This document shows, piece by piece, positions 8,464-17,300 of a stretch of 64,000 bases of DNA. Location of the stretch: contig JACKOV010000002.1 in NCBI GenBank assembly GCA_024234075.1, positions 310,001 through 374,000 on the forward strand, given 5' to 3'. Position numbers and translations under genes: made by a program. The notes below the pieces were generated by a model, which saw only the letters and a list, made by a program, of their open reading frames with translations, searched no databases and had not been told where the DNA came from. The stretch comes from Nevskiaceae bacterium (lineage in GTDB: Bacteria > Pseudomonadota > Gammaproteobacteria > Steroidobacterales > Steroidobacteraceae). Each line of letters begins with the position of its first letter. The first letter of the stretch is position 1.

Positions 8464-9555
8464 TCAGCGCTGAATGATCCGACGTATGTAGTCGGTCAGC
8501 AGGCGGCGCCCCGGATGCAGTCCCAGGGCCTTCTGTTCGCGGAACACCTGCTGCAATGCCGCGGTGGACAGCGGCGATCCGGGAACCTTGCCGAAATTGC
8601 TGTCTGCTTGTGAGACGGACTTCGTACCCAGTATCACCGTGGATACCTCGGGAAACGACAACGGATAGCGGGCGGCCGCCACTACCATTGAGCCCGTCTC
8701 GGCTTCGAGAAAGCGGAACCGCTCTGCATCCTGGACGAGCTGGGCGATCTGTTCTCGGGACAGCTTGCTACGCTGGTCGTTCGGATCGTCGAACTGGGTA
8801 TCCTTGTGGAATTTGCCGGTCAGGAATCCTTCGCGAAGACTGGACCGGATAACGACGGCGGGCCGACTAGCTTTCAACCGCCCAAGCCGTGCGACGAAAG
8901 GATAGGGGTCCAGCAGGCTCAGCTTTACCTGGAAGCCATCGAGCTGGGTGTGATCGAGCACGCGGTCGATATCTTGCTCGTTCTTCAGTGAGACACCCAC
9001 AGCTCGAACCTTGCCGGCTTTTTTTGCACGATATAACGCATCGTATAGATGCTCTTCGTCGCGACCCGGCGTCCAGTGAATCTGATAGAAATCCACGTAG
9101 TCAGTCTTAAGGCGCGTGAGTTGCTCTTCGAGCGTGCGTTCCAGATCAGGTTTCTGACCGGAGTACTTGGTCGCGACGATCCATCGGCTACGACGACCAG
9201 AGAGGAACTCCCCGAGAATCTGCTCCGCATCTCCATACACCATTGCCGTATCGACGAAGTTGCATCCGAGCTCTTCGGCGCGGGCGAGTGCCAACAGCGA
9301 CTCTTGTCTGCTCACTTGCCCATAGGCTTCTCCACCGATGGCCCACGAGCCGAAGCCCACTTCCGAAACTGTCATGCCGGTGCGACCGAACTCGCGAAGT
9401 CTCATACCTGACTTCATCTGCGCTATAACCGGATCGTGCACTATCGTTGCTGCTCGTTCGACCTCGGCTTCGAGACGCCGAGTCATGGCCCAGGCCGACG
9501 CAGCCACGGCGCCCACCGCTCCCACGGAATACAGCACTCCACGACGATTTACCAC
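8464..9555 (-). CDS. Aldo/keto reductase with a Tat-like signal sequence
   Basis: A 363-residue NADPH-dependent aldo/keto reductase. The barrel starts near residue 51 (MRLREFGRTGMTVSEVGFG), and the catalytic tetrad is present: D102 (FVDTA), Y107 (VYG), K130 (ATK) and H160 (QIHW). C-terminal cofactor-binding features such as STVILGTKS are visible. The first 30 residues contain a twin-arginine pattern (N-R-R-G-V-L) followed by an alanine-rich hydrophobic stretch, so export as a folded protein is possible. The GTG start is supported by AGAGGGT about six bases upstream on the minus strand. It is transcribed leftward, convergent with the GNAT gene and divergent from the beta-helix gene. Its substrate and any link to the neighbours are unknown. 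Confidence 0.88.
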   Translation of the reverse strand: MVNRRGVLYSVGAVGAVAASAWAMTRRLEAEVERAATIVHDPVIAQMKSGMRLREFGRTGMTVSEVGFGSWAIGGEAYGQVSRQESLLALARAEELGCNFVDTAMVYGDAEQILGEFLSGRRSRWIVATKYSGQKPDLERTLEEQLTRLKTDYVDFYQIHWTPGRDEEHLYDALYRAKKAGKVRAVGVSLKNEQDIDRVLDHTQLDGFQVKLSLLDPYPFVARLGRLKASRPAVVIRSSLREGFLTGKFHKDTQFDDPNDQRSKLSREQIAQLVQDAERFRFLEAETGSMVVAAARYPLSFPEVSTVILGTKSVSQADSNFGKVPGSPLSTAALQQVFREQKALGLHPGRRLLTDYIRRIIQR

Positions 9556-9874
9556 GACGCGTCACCCTCTCGGTTATCGCCTGATTTCGGCGGCCAATTC
9601 TGCACTATTCCCGCCGGTCGGCTCACCATTCGATTCGGCCTGATCTGCCCACCGGGGATGCATCGGGTCTTCCGGCCGCCATGCATGGATTCGACATAGC
9701 GTAAACGGACTGTCTGTAGCAGGCGACGTCCCCATGGACGCAGATCTCAATAGCCAGAAAAGAGGGTATTTGTCGCAAAACGAGAACGGCAGAAAGGGTT
9801 CCATTCGATTACCGACTACGCAATGGTGAGCGTCCGAGCAATACCGCACACAATTCACCCGGAGAGCGCAGCCG
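9556..9874. promoter_or_regulatory. Divergent intergenic region without a recognised gene
   Basis: These 319 bases separate the leftward reductase from the rightward beta-helix protein and must contain their promoters. I see a ribosome binding site for the rightward gene (GGAGAG at 9861-9866, eight bases before ATG) and the site described for the reductase. No convincing -35/-10 pair was found. Short open reading frames crossing the region on both strands have no family resemblance and run into neighbouring genes, so they are not called. Confidence 0.3.
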
Positions 9875-11629
9875 ATGCGAAAAGTTTGCCTCACTTCCCT
9901 GCTATTGGGACTTATAGCCCTCCCCGCCACGGCAGCGCCAAGCATCACGCTGAGTGCCAGTCCGCTGATAATCAAGCGCGGTGGTACCTCGGTCGTAAGC
10001 TGGTCGGCACGTGGTGCATCGTGGTGTGTCGCGAGTAACGAAGACCAGAGCGCTCCAGTCGGCACCAGCGGACGCCAGCGAACCCCGGCTCTGTATCAGA
10101 GCACGACGATCAAACTGTCCTGCAGTGACCGTCGAGGATCATCCAGCCGGTCGGTAACGATCACTGTTGCCAGCTCTGCCGCTACCTCGGGCTCGACCGG
10201 TAGCGCTGATTCCGCGGGCAACTCAGGGAGCGGTACGTCATCGTCTGGAACGCCATCTAGTTCGGGGACGACGTCCGGTTCCGGAGCGACATCCGGTTCA
10301 GGGGCGACGTCCGGCTCGGGCGGTACGGCGGGTTCGGCACCTGACACGACTACGACGCTGATTCCCGCGACGGCGCGATATGCCGCGCCCGGTGGCTCTG
10401 GAAACTGCGAAGAAGTGTCACCGTGTTCGCTGTCGCTTGCCCTCCAGTCGGGTGGGACCGTCATCCTCAAAGACGGCACCTATCCGGCAATCGGCTGGAC
10501 CGGCTCCACCGAGTCGATCCGCATACCATCGGGAACACAGAGCTCTCCGACCGTGATTCGCGCGCAGAATCCGGGCCGTGCCATCATAAACGGCCTCTGG
10601 ATCGGGCGTAGCACACGCAAGGATTCGGACATTCGCATCGAAGGGGTTCGTATCGAAGGCGGCGCGACGCTCTACAACACGTCACGCATTACACTGAAGA
10701 ACGTCGGCGTGCATGGCCCGTTGGATGTTGGCACGAACGATCACAGCCAGGGCAATACCGACAACCTCATTGAGGACGTCTGGGTATGGGCGTCCGGCCA
10801 GCGCGTGATCGCCATCAATTATCGAGCCGACCGCAACGTCTGGCGGCGCGTGATCGTCCGTGGCGACGGCTGCGGCAAATCGGGCTGCTCGGGTTCTGGC
10901 AACCCGAATGTCGGTATCACTATCTACGATTCGTCGGGGGTCAGCTTCCAGAACGTCCTCGTGCTCGATCGTATCCTTGCCTCCGGCGATTCACCCTACG
11001 CAGACTTCGCGTGTGCTCAGCACACCTCGGGGCAGTATCTGTGGGGCAGGAACGAATGGCTTGGGATCATGTCGATCAATGCTCCGGATCAGTCGCTGTA
11101 CTGTGAACCCGATTTCGTGCTTTCGGGAGTGGTCTCGGGAACCATTCGTGACGCCGTGTTCTGGAACGGCGGCGGATTGAACCTCGCTCGACAGGGTCGC
11201 TTCGACGTCGAACGAGTTTGGTCACGGACGCGGCAGGGCGATGCGTTCCGGGTCGCTCCGGAACTCGCGGGCAGTGGCAGCGTACTGCGTAATCTGGTAG
11301 CGACGGGTTCGGGTCGCTATGGCATCAATACCGCGGTCGGCGTGTCGGGCGCCAACGTCAACGGCAACTGGTCTCAGGGTGCGTATAACCAGACGGGCTG
11401 CGTTTCCGGCTGCTCCACGTCGCTTCCGGGATTCTCGCCGCTTTCGTACTTCGTTCGTTACGGTGTAGACGGAACCCGGTATGGCGAGACCGGATACAAC
11501 GCCTCGCAGAACGTCAGCGCACTTCCGTGGCCGAACGAGGCGCGCATCAAGGCTGAAATGTGCGCGACGACGAGTCGTGGATTCTGCGCAACCAGTATTT
11601 CCGAATACATTGCCTCCCAATTGAAATGA
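9875..11629 (+). CDS. Secreted Ig-like / right-handed beta-helix protein
   Basis: A 584-residue exported protein. Residues 1-21 are a classic Sec signal peptide ending in ATAA. Residues 22-100 resemble the bacterial Ig-like domain found on secreted hydrolases (PSITLSASP start, TTIKLSCS strand, SVTITV end). Residues about 101-165 are a Ser/Gly/Thr linker containing four copies of a six-residue repeat. The rest begins with ARYAAPGGSG and LQSGGTVILKDGTYP and continues as short repeating strands with many Asn, Gly and Val, the pattern of right-handed parallel beta-helix proteins such as polysaccharide lyases and epimerases. Several cysteine pairs in the helix could form disulfides. No PEP-CTERM or sortase motif is present. 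Action on an extracellular polysaccharide is plausible but unproven. Confidence 0.78.
   Translation: MRKVCLTSLLLGLIALPATAAPSITLSASPLIIKRGGTSVVSWSARGASWCVASNEDQSAPVGTSGRQRTPALYQSTTIKLSCSDRRGSSSRSVTITVASSAATSGSTGSADSAGNSGSGTSSSGTPSSSGTTSGSGATSGSGATSGSGGTAGSAPDTTTTLIPATARYAAPGGSGNCEEVSPCSLSLALQSGGTVILKDGTYPAIGWTGSTESIRIPSGTQSSPTVIRAQNPGRAIINGLWIGRSTRKDSDIRIEGVRIEGGATLYNTSRITLKNVGVHGPLDVGTNDHSQGNTDNLIEDVWVWASGQRVIAINYRADRNVWRRVIVRGDGCGKSGCSGSGNPNVGITIYDSSGVSFQNVLVLDRILASGDSPYADFACAQHTSGQYLWGRNEWLGIMSINAPDQSLYCEPDFVLSGVVSGTIRDAVFWNGGGLNLARQGRFDVERVWSRTRQGDAFRVAPELAGSGSVLRNLVATGSGRYGINTAVGVSGANVNGNWSQGAYNQTGCVSGCSTSLPGFSPLSYFVRYGVDGTRYGETGYNASQNVSALPWPNEARIKAEMCATTSRGFCATSISEYIASQLK
10265..10336 (+). 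repeat. Four 18-base tandem repeats in the linker of the beta-helix gene
   Basis: Four in-frame 18-base units encode G-T-T-S-G-S, G-A-T-S-G-S, G-A-T-S-G-S and G-G-T-A-G-S. The two middle copies encode the same peptide with different codons; the outer ones are diverged. The repeat lies within a longer Ser/Gly/Thr-rich linker (about 10180-10345) and is a candidate for length variation by slippage. Confidence 0.85.
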
Positions 11630-11637
11630 GGTTTTGG

Positions 11638-11669
11638 CGTCGCGGTGCGGCTTTGGCTGTACCGCGACG
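11638..11669. terminator. Possible terminator hairpin between convergent genes
   Basis: A perfect nine-base-pair inverted repeat (CGTCGCGGT at 11638-11646 and ACCGCGACG at 11661-11669) with a 14-base loop lies between the ends of the beta-helix gene and the convergent acyltransferase gene. Neither side has a strong T-run, so an intrinsic terminator is possible but not certain. Confidence 0.45.
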
Positions 11670-11721
11670 GCAATCTTCAACTTTCCGGAGTGGGCAGGCT
11701 CGAAAGACGGGAAAGCCAGAA

Positions 11722-12999
11722 TCAGAGCATCAGCGGCGATAAAACCTGGGACACCTCAAGGTTGACGTCGGCGATCGGCAAGACCGATAGACTACGTAAG
11801 ATGTAAGATTTGGTGCGGCGGACGACACTGTCACGGACCATTATTGCGCGGGCTTTGGCTTCCAGAGTCAGATAGCGCAGGCGGCCGAGCAGACCCGGCC
11901 TCATGAGGTGTAGATCGCACGCGGGGTGAGGGTCGGCTCGCAATTGGCTCTTGTATGGTTCGTCGCCGCGGAGGAAGTCCACTGTACGAAAGCCGATTTC
12001 TGCTGCATTCATCAGGATACAAGCGTTGGCAAGATTTCCCGGCTCGAGATCCATCGCCTCCGGATCCATGCCGCTCTGATAACACAGCCATCGATCGCGA
12101 GCCCGAAAGCCGATATCTGCGACAATAGGCCGACCTTCGAACCAGATCGAAAAAGCCTGCAACTGCCCCAGATTCTGCAGGCGCCGGGCTGCGGTCTGCA
12201 GGAATGCCTCGAAGCGTGGATCGGAGAAACATCCAGCATCATGGAGCGCTCGACGTCGCTTCTGATGGAGTTCGACCAGTGTCGGGAAGAATGCTTCGAA
12301 GTCGCGTTCCCGCTCTACCCACCGGATATCCATCTTGTCGAGAGCGCGTACGCGTCGTCGAAAAGCCTTGCGTGCGTTGTGGGAGAGCCCTTGAATAAAC
12401 TGCTCCCATCCGTCATGCAGGTCGATCCGCCACGTGTTCGAGCAGTTGCCGCGATGTAGCTGCGACCGCAAGGCACGCATCTCGAGAGCAAACGCTTCCA
12501 TTGCCGGGTCATGGTTGTCGATGGCTTCGAGGTGCAGCGAGTCCCATTCATCCGACTGTTCGACATGGCGGAGGAGCTCTGCGGCAAATACCTTGGCCAA
12601 AGAGTCGTCACTGAAACGGGTGTCCAGCAGGACCGTGCAATAGTCGGTAGCAACGATGCCGTCGCCTAGGCATCGCAGCGTCCGGGCCGTTCGGTCGAGA
12701 TACCAAGGGGCGAGTACCCGGATCATCATCTGTTCGTCCCTGAGGACTCCGATGAAGAGATCGCTCCGATCGGGCCGAAGATGCTCCCACCAGCTCATAA
12801 GCCACTCCGGCTGGCGGAATGCCACACCGTCCGCCAGTTCCCGCCACTGCTCCCAAATAGACTGGACGGCTGCCTGATCTCGTATGACCTCGAGATTCAC
12901 GATTCGGGGCTCCGCGGCAGCCAGTAGTTGTCCGTCGTTGACCAATTCCTCAGCCGGTTTGGTATCTGCATCCAACTCAACGAATGTTCTCCTGTACAT
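11722..12999 (-). CDS. CelD/FemAB-like GNAT acyltransferase
   Basis: About 425 residues from the ATG at 12999; a TTG eight codons upstream (13023) is an alternative start and neither has a strong ribosome binding site. The protein belongs to the CelD/BcsL (Acetyltransf_6) branch of the GNAT superfamily. It has a basic SHNARKAFRRRVRAL helix (the equivalent of the first GNAT helix), an ELHQKRRRALHDAG helix, a VADIGFRARDRWLCYQSG strand pair, and the characteristic VDFLRGDEPYKSQLRAD element near the end. It is a second member of this family in the window, after the one at 6188. It is leftward, facing away from the PKS/NRPS genes. It may acylate a polysaccharide or another small molecule; nothing in the sequence tells which. 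Confidence 0.78.
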   Translation of the reverse strand: MYRRTFVELDADTKPAEELVNDGQLLAAAEPRIVNLEVIRDQAAVQSIWEQWRELADGVAFRQPEWLMSWWEHLRPDRSDLFIGVLRDEQMMIRVLAPWYLDRTARTLRCLGDGIVATDYCTVLLDTRFSDDSLAKVFAAELLRHVEQSDEWDSLHLEAIDNHDPAMEAFALEMRALRSQLHRGNCSNTWRIDLHDGWEQFIQGLSHNARKAFRRRVRALDKMDIRWVERERDFEAFFPTLVELHQKRRRALHDAGCFSDPRFEAFLQTAARRLQNLGQLQAFSIWFEGRPIVADIGFRARDRWLCYQSGMDPEAMDLEPGNLANACILMNAAEIGFRTVDFLRGDEPYKSQLRADPHPACDLHLMRPGLLGRLRYLTLEAKARAIMVRDSVVRRTKSYILRSLSVLPIADVNLEVSQVLSPLML

Positions 13000-13585
13000 C
13001 CGTGCATCACAGGTTCGCAGCAATCGAGATCGGCCGGTCGCGCCGCGATATACAGCAATGAGATGTTGAGTAACGTGCCGGACGGACTGTCCGGACTAGT
13101 ACTCCGCACCAAACTCCAAATATCTTACGTTTAACGACTCTGCGCGAGGACCTGCTGCTCATTGCAGATCGAGGTTCCGTGTCGCTGCAGAATATTATGG
13201 TCGACACTCGCGGGGCGGGCGAAGCCAGGCCCGAGCACATGAGGTCATCCGGCCCATGGAGCCGTTTTTCTGCCCCTCCCGTCCCTCGTTGTTGGCATGA
13301 GCGCTAGGGCCCACTGCTCGTCGCGGCGGCCGGATACGACATAAGACCTTGACATATCAGGCGAAATCCACGCCGCTGTTCCGTGTATGGCGACTAGGCA
13401 ACGTCTCGCGGGTGTGAGGCCGTAGATATGCTTGATCCGGCTCGGATGAAATAATCAGTTTTTGTGTCCAGGTCGGGCGTCGCGACGGGTCTCGAAGTCG
13501 TCGCATGTCACCGGCCGGACACCGGTGTGTCGTCAAGAATCAGCAGAAGTCGGCTCGCTGCGCATTTTGGTAGTAGAGGCCGATC
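13000..13585. promoter_or_regulatory. Divergent control region upstream of the PKS/NRPS cluster
   Basis: A 586-base stretch with no supported gene separates the leftward acyltransferase from the thioesterase that begins the biosynthetic cluster. It is the most obvious place for the cluster promoter. Seen: a perfect TTGACA at 13349-13354, but no good -10 at 16-18 bases; an AT-rich patch AAATAATCAG around 13449-13458; a 10-base palindrome ACACCGGTGT at 13519-13528 preceded by a second CACCGG copy at 13509-13514; and a GTCCGGAC palindrome at 13089-13096. Which, if any, of these is functional is unknown. No regulator gene is present nearby. Confidence 0.45.
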
Positions 13586-14398
13586 GTGAGGTCTCAAGGG
13601 AACCGCGGAGACGTTAGGTTGGTAACGGTAAGCTCAACTTGCCTGCGCAGATACATGCCCCGACCTACGGCCATGGCACGCGTGGTGTGCTTCCCGCATG
13701 CAGGCGCGAGCGCCGCCGTCTACCGGCCGTGGGCGCTGCAGATGAATCCGCGGATCGAGGTCCTCGCCGTGCAGCTTCCCGGGCGCGGCGATCGCCTGCG
13801 CGAGAAGCCTCTCGAGAAGATCGCGGATCTGGTGGAGCACATCCTGCCAGATGTCAGCACTCTGGTGGACCGGCCGCTGGCGTTGTTCGGTCACAGCATG
13901 GGCTCGACGCTGGCATTCGAGATCGCTGCGGCGTTGGCCGACACCATGCCCGGCTGTCCATCCCGGGTCATCGTTTCGGCGCGCCGCCCGGCCGATGTTC
14001 CCGATCCTCGGCCACCCATCGGCCACTTGCCGGATTCCGAATTCCTGATCGAGCTCGAAAAACGCTATGGCCCTATCCCGTCCGAGGTCCGTAACGAGCC
14101 GGAGGTCCTGGCCCTGTTCCTGCCGGTCCTGAAGGCGGATATTCGGGCGCTCGAGCATCATCAGCTGAACGCCGGATCCGGCCGCATCGATTGTCCAATA
14201 CATGCGTGGGGCGGGCGGGAGGATCCGACGACGCCAGTCGCTCATCTCGAAGCCTGGGGAAGGCGGACGCGCACCGGCCATTCAGTCAAGTTGTTCGACG
14301 GAGGACACTTTTATCTTGATCCCGCGCGAGCCACCGTCTTGCGCGAAATGGAAGCGTTGATACTCGGGGGCCGCCTCGATGGCGTCCAGGCCGGCTAG
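13586..14398 (+). CDS. Type II (editing) thioesterase of the PKS/NRPS cluster
   Basis: A 270-residue alpha/beta-hydrolase of the GrsT/RifR type, which removes aberrant acyl groups from carrier domains. The family signature VVCFPHAGASA is near residue 33. The catalytic triad is seen as S104 in GHSMGS, D213 in GGREDPT and H241 in GGHFYL. The GTG start at 13586 has AGAGG upstream; an ATG at 13655 would remove 23 weakly conserved residues and is possible. The stop codon abuts the ATG of PKS1, so it is probably the first gene of the operon. As no thioesterase domain is fused to the last module, this protein or an unseen enzyme might also release the product; that is inference. Confidence 0.88.
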   Translation: MRSQGNRGDVRLVTVSSTCLRRYMPRPTAMARVVCFPHAGASAAVYRPWALQMNPRIEVLAVQLPGRGDRLREKPLEKIADLVEHILPDVSTLVDRPLALFGHSMGSTLAFEIAAALADTMPGCPSRVIVSARRPADVPDPRPPIGHLPDSEFLIELEKRYGPIPSEVRNEPEVLALFLPVLKADIRALEHHQLNAGSGRIDCPIHAWGGREDPTTPVAHLEAWGRRTRTGHSVKLFDGGHFYLDPARATVLREMEALILGGRLDGVQAG

Positions 14399-17300
14399 AT
14401 GAGTCGCGCATCGATAGCCATAGTCGGCATCGGGTGCCGCTTTCCGGGCGGCGCCGATGGGCCGGACAGGTTCTGGAGCTTGCTGCGTGAAGGTCGCGAC
14501 GCGATCACCGAGATCCCAGCCGACCGCATCGATCTGGCACATTTCTATGATGCGCGCCCGGCTACACCCGGGCGAATCATGACCCGCTATGGCGGATTTC
14601 TCGAGCGCATCGAGCAGTTCGATGCCGAGTTCTTTGGCATTTCGCCACGCGAGGCGGAGCGGCTCGATCCGGCCCAGCGTCTCGTGCTCGAGACGGCTTG
14701 GGAAGGCCTCGAAGACGCCGGCGTGGACGTCACGCAGCTCGATGGCAGTGCTACAGGTGTATTCATTGGCCAATGGTTGAGCGACTTCGAAGGCCGGCTC
14801 TTCACCGATCCTGAGGCCGTCGATTTCTACATGACCACGGGCAGTGGCCGCTACTGCACTTCTGGGAGGCTGTCGTACCTGCTGGGATTGCGCGGTCCGA
14901 GCCTGACGCTCGACACGGCCTGCTCGTCGTCGCTGGTGGCGATCCATCTGGCGGTACGCAGCCTGCGCAGCGGAGAGTGCACGCTGGCTTTGGCAGGCGG
15001 TGTGAACATCATCCTGCAACCGCATATCAGTGTGGCCTATTCCCAAAGTCGCATGATGGCACCTGACGGCCGATGCAAGTTTGGGGATGCTTCGGGCGAT
15101 GGCTATGTTCGCAGCGATGGTGCGGGCGTGGTGGTTCTCAAGCTTCTTGAACAGGCGCGAGCCGATGGTGATCGCATCTATGCGGTAATCCGCGGCAGTG
15201 CCGTCAACAACGATGGACACAGCAGCGGCTCGATGGGTACGCCCAGCCGGGAGGGTCAGGAGGCCTTGTTGCGTGCCGCGCTGACGGATGCGGACGTCGC
15301 GCCCGCTGCTGTCGGCTACGTCGAGGCACACGGCACCGGCACCCGTGCGGGAGATCCGGTCGAGCTTGGGGCGCTCGGCGCGATACTGGCCGAGGGCAGG
15401 ACGCCGCTGCACCGCGCCCGAATCGGCTCGGTCAAGACCAACATTGGCCACACCGAAGGAGCGGCGGGTGCCGCCGGGCTCATCAAGGCAGCACTCTCTC
15501 TGTACCACGCACGAATCCCGGCCAGTCTGCACTGCCGCGAACTCAATCCGGCCATCGATTGGGCGCGCGTTCCATTCGAGATCGCCCGTCAATCCGTCGA
15601 GTGGCCGGGTGAGGGCCGCATCGCCGGCGTGAGCGCTTTCGGCATCGCTGGCACGAATGCCCATGTCGTGCTCGAGAGTGCTGACGTCCCCTCCGCCGCG
15701 CTGCCCGCCGCGGATTCCATTCCCGAGGGTCGGTCTGCACTGCTGGTGCTGTCGGCGCGCGATCCCGCAGCCTTGCGTGAGCTCGCGCGGCGTTATGCCG
15801 AGCACCTGGCTGATGCCGATCGGCTCCGGCTCGAGGCCATCTGCTGGAATGCCGCTACCCGCCGTACGGCGCTGGAGCATCGCGCCGCGTTCCTGGCCGA
15901 CGACGCCCGGTCGATGGTCGATCGGCTGCTGGCCTACGCTGTCGGTGAACCTGCAGTCGCGGAAGGCACGGTGCATGCCGCAGCGGTGAAGGCACCGGTG
16001 TTCGTGGTCCCAGGACAGGGCGGTCAGTGGGTCGGCATGGCTCGTGATCTAATGGCCCGTGAGCCTGTATTCCGGACGGCACTGCGAGCGTGTGATACCG
16101 CCGCGCGCCCGTGGCTCGATGGCTCGCTGCTGACGCAGTTGATGCTCGAACCCGGCCAGGAAGGTTTCCATCTCGACCGCATCGAGTGGATCCAGCCTGC
16201 CCTGGTGGCGATAGCGATCTCCTATGGTCGCTGGCTCGGCTCGCTGGGTATCGAACCATCCGCCGTGGTCGGACACAGCATGGGCGAGGTCGGTGCGGCG
16301 CACCTCGCTGGCGTGCTCGATCTCGACCAAGCCATGCGCATCATTTGCCGGCGTAGTGCGTTGATGGGTCGTACCAGCGGTCGCGGCGGTATGGCCATGA
16401 TCGAATTGCCGATGGCAGACATCGACCAGCGCCTGGTTGGCCGCGAGCACCTGCTCGCGGTCGCAGTGAGCAATGGTCCGCGCTCTTGCGTGGTATCCGG
16501 GGACCCCGCGGCCCTGCAGGCATTGGTGGGCGAGCTCGAGGCTGATGGCGTGTTCTGCCGTCTCGTCAAGGTCGATGTGGCCTCGCATAGCCCGCAAATG
16601 GACGAGCCGGCAGCAGCACTGAGGCAGGAACTGGCGGGTTTGCAGCCGCACTCGGAGATGATCCCGATCCACTCCACCGTGCTCGCGCGCGCGGCGGAGG
16701 GCCGCGAGCTCGACGCTGCCTACTGGGGCCGGAATCTGCGTCAGCCGGTACGCTTCGGTGCCTGTGTCGAGCAGTTGATCGATGCCGGCACGAGTGCCTT
16801 TGTCGAACTCGGGCCCCACCCCGTACTGACTGCCGCCATCTCCCAGACGGCACAACTCCGAGGCGCCAGCGTAGCCACGCTGGCTTGTGGCCGGCGCGAC
16901 CAGTCCGAGGCCGCTACGGCGCTCGCCGTCGTAGGGAGTCTGTGGGCTGCCGGCCATCCGATCGACTGGTCGAAAGTGATGAGGCCCGCTGCGCCGATCG
17001 ACCTGCCGTCGTATCCCTGGCAGCGTGAGCGGCATTGGGTGCGCGAAGCGGCGCCGGTTGATGCGAAGCGGCGTTCGGGCGCCAGGCCCGTCGCGATGGA
17101 TGCAGCACATGCCGAATGGTTGCATGTGCTGCGTTGGGTCGAAGCTGGTGGATTGCCGGCGCCATCTGCGTCACAGCGGCCCGGCAAGGTACTGGTCGTG
17201 GGTGCCATGTCCGATTCCGGCATTGCTCGGGTGCACGAGGCGTTCGAAGCCGAAGTCGCCGGAATCCAGTGTTGCGCGACCGTTGCCGAAGCCGCTGTTC

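Noticed and set aside
9574..10065. 163-codon frame on the minus strand
   Set aside because: It crosses the divergent region and the signal peptide region of the beta-helix gene and has no family resemblance.
14282..15976. 564-codon open frame on the minus strand opposite PKS1
   Set aside because: Same codon-bias shadow: no domains, and the plus strand encodes a canonical ketosynthase.
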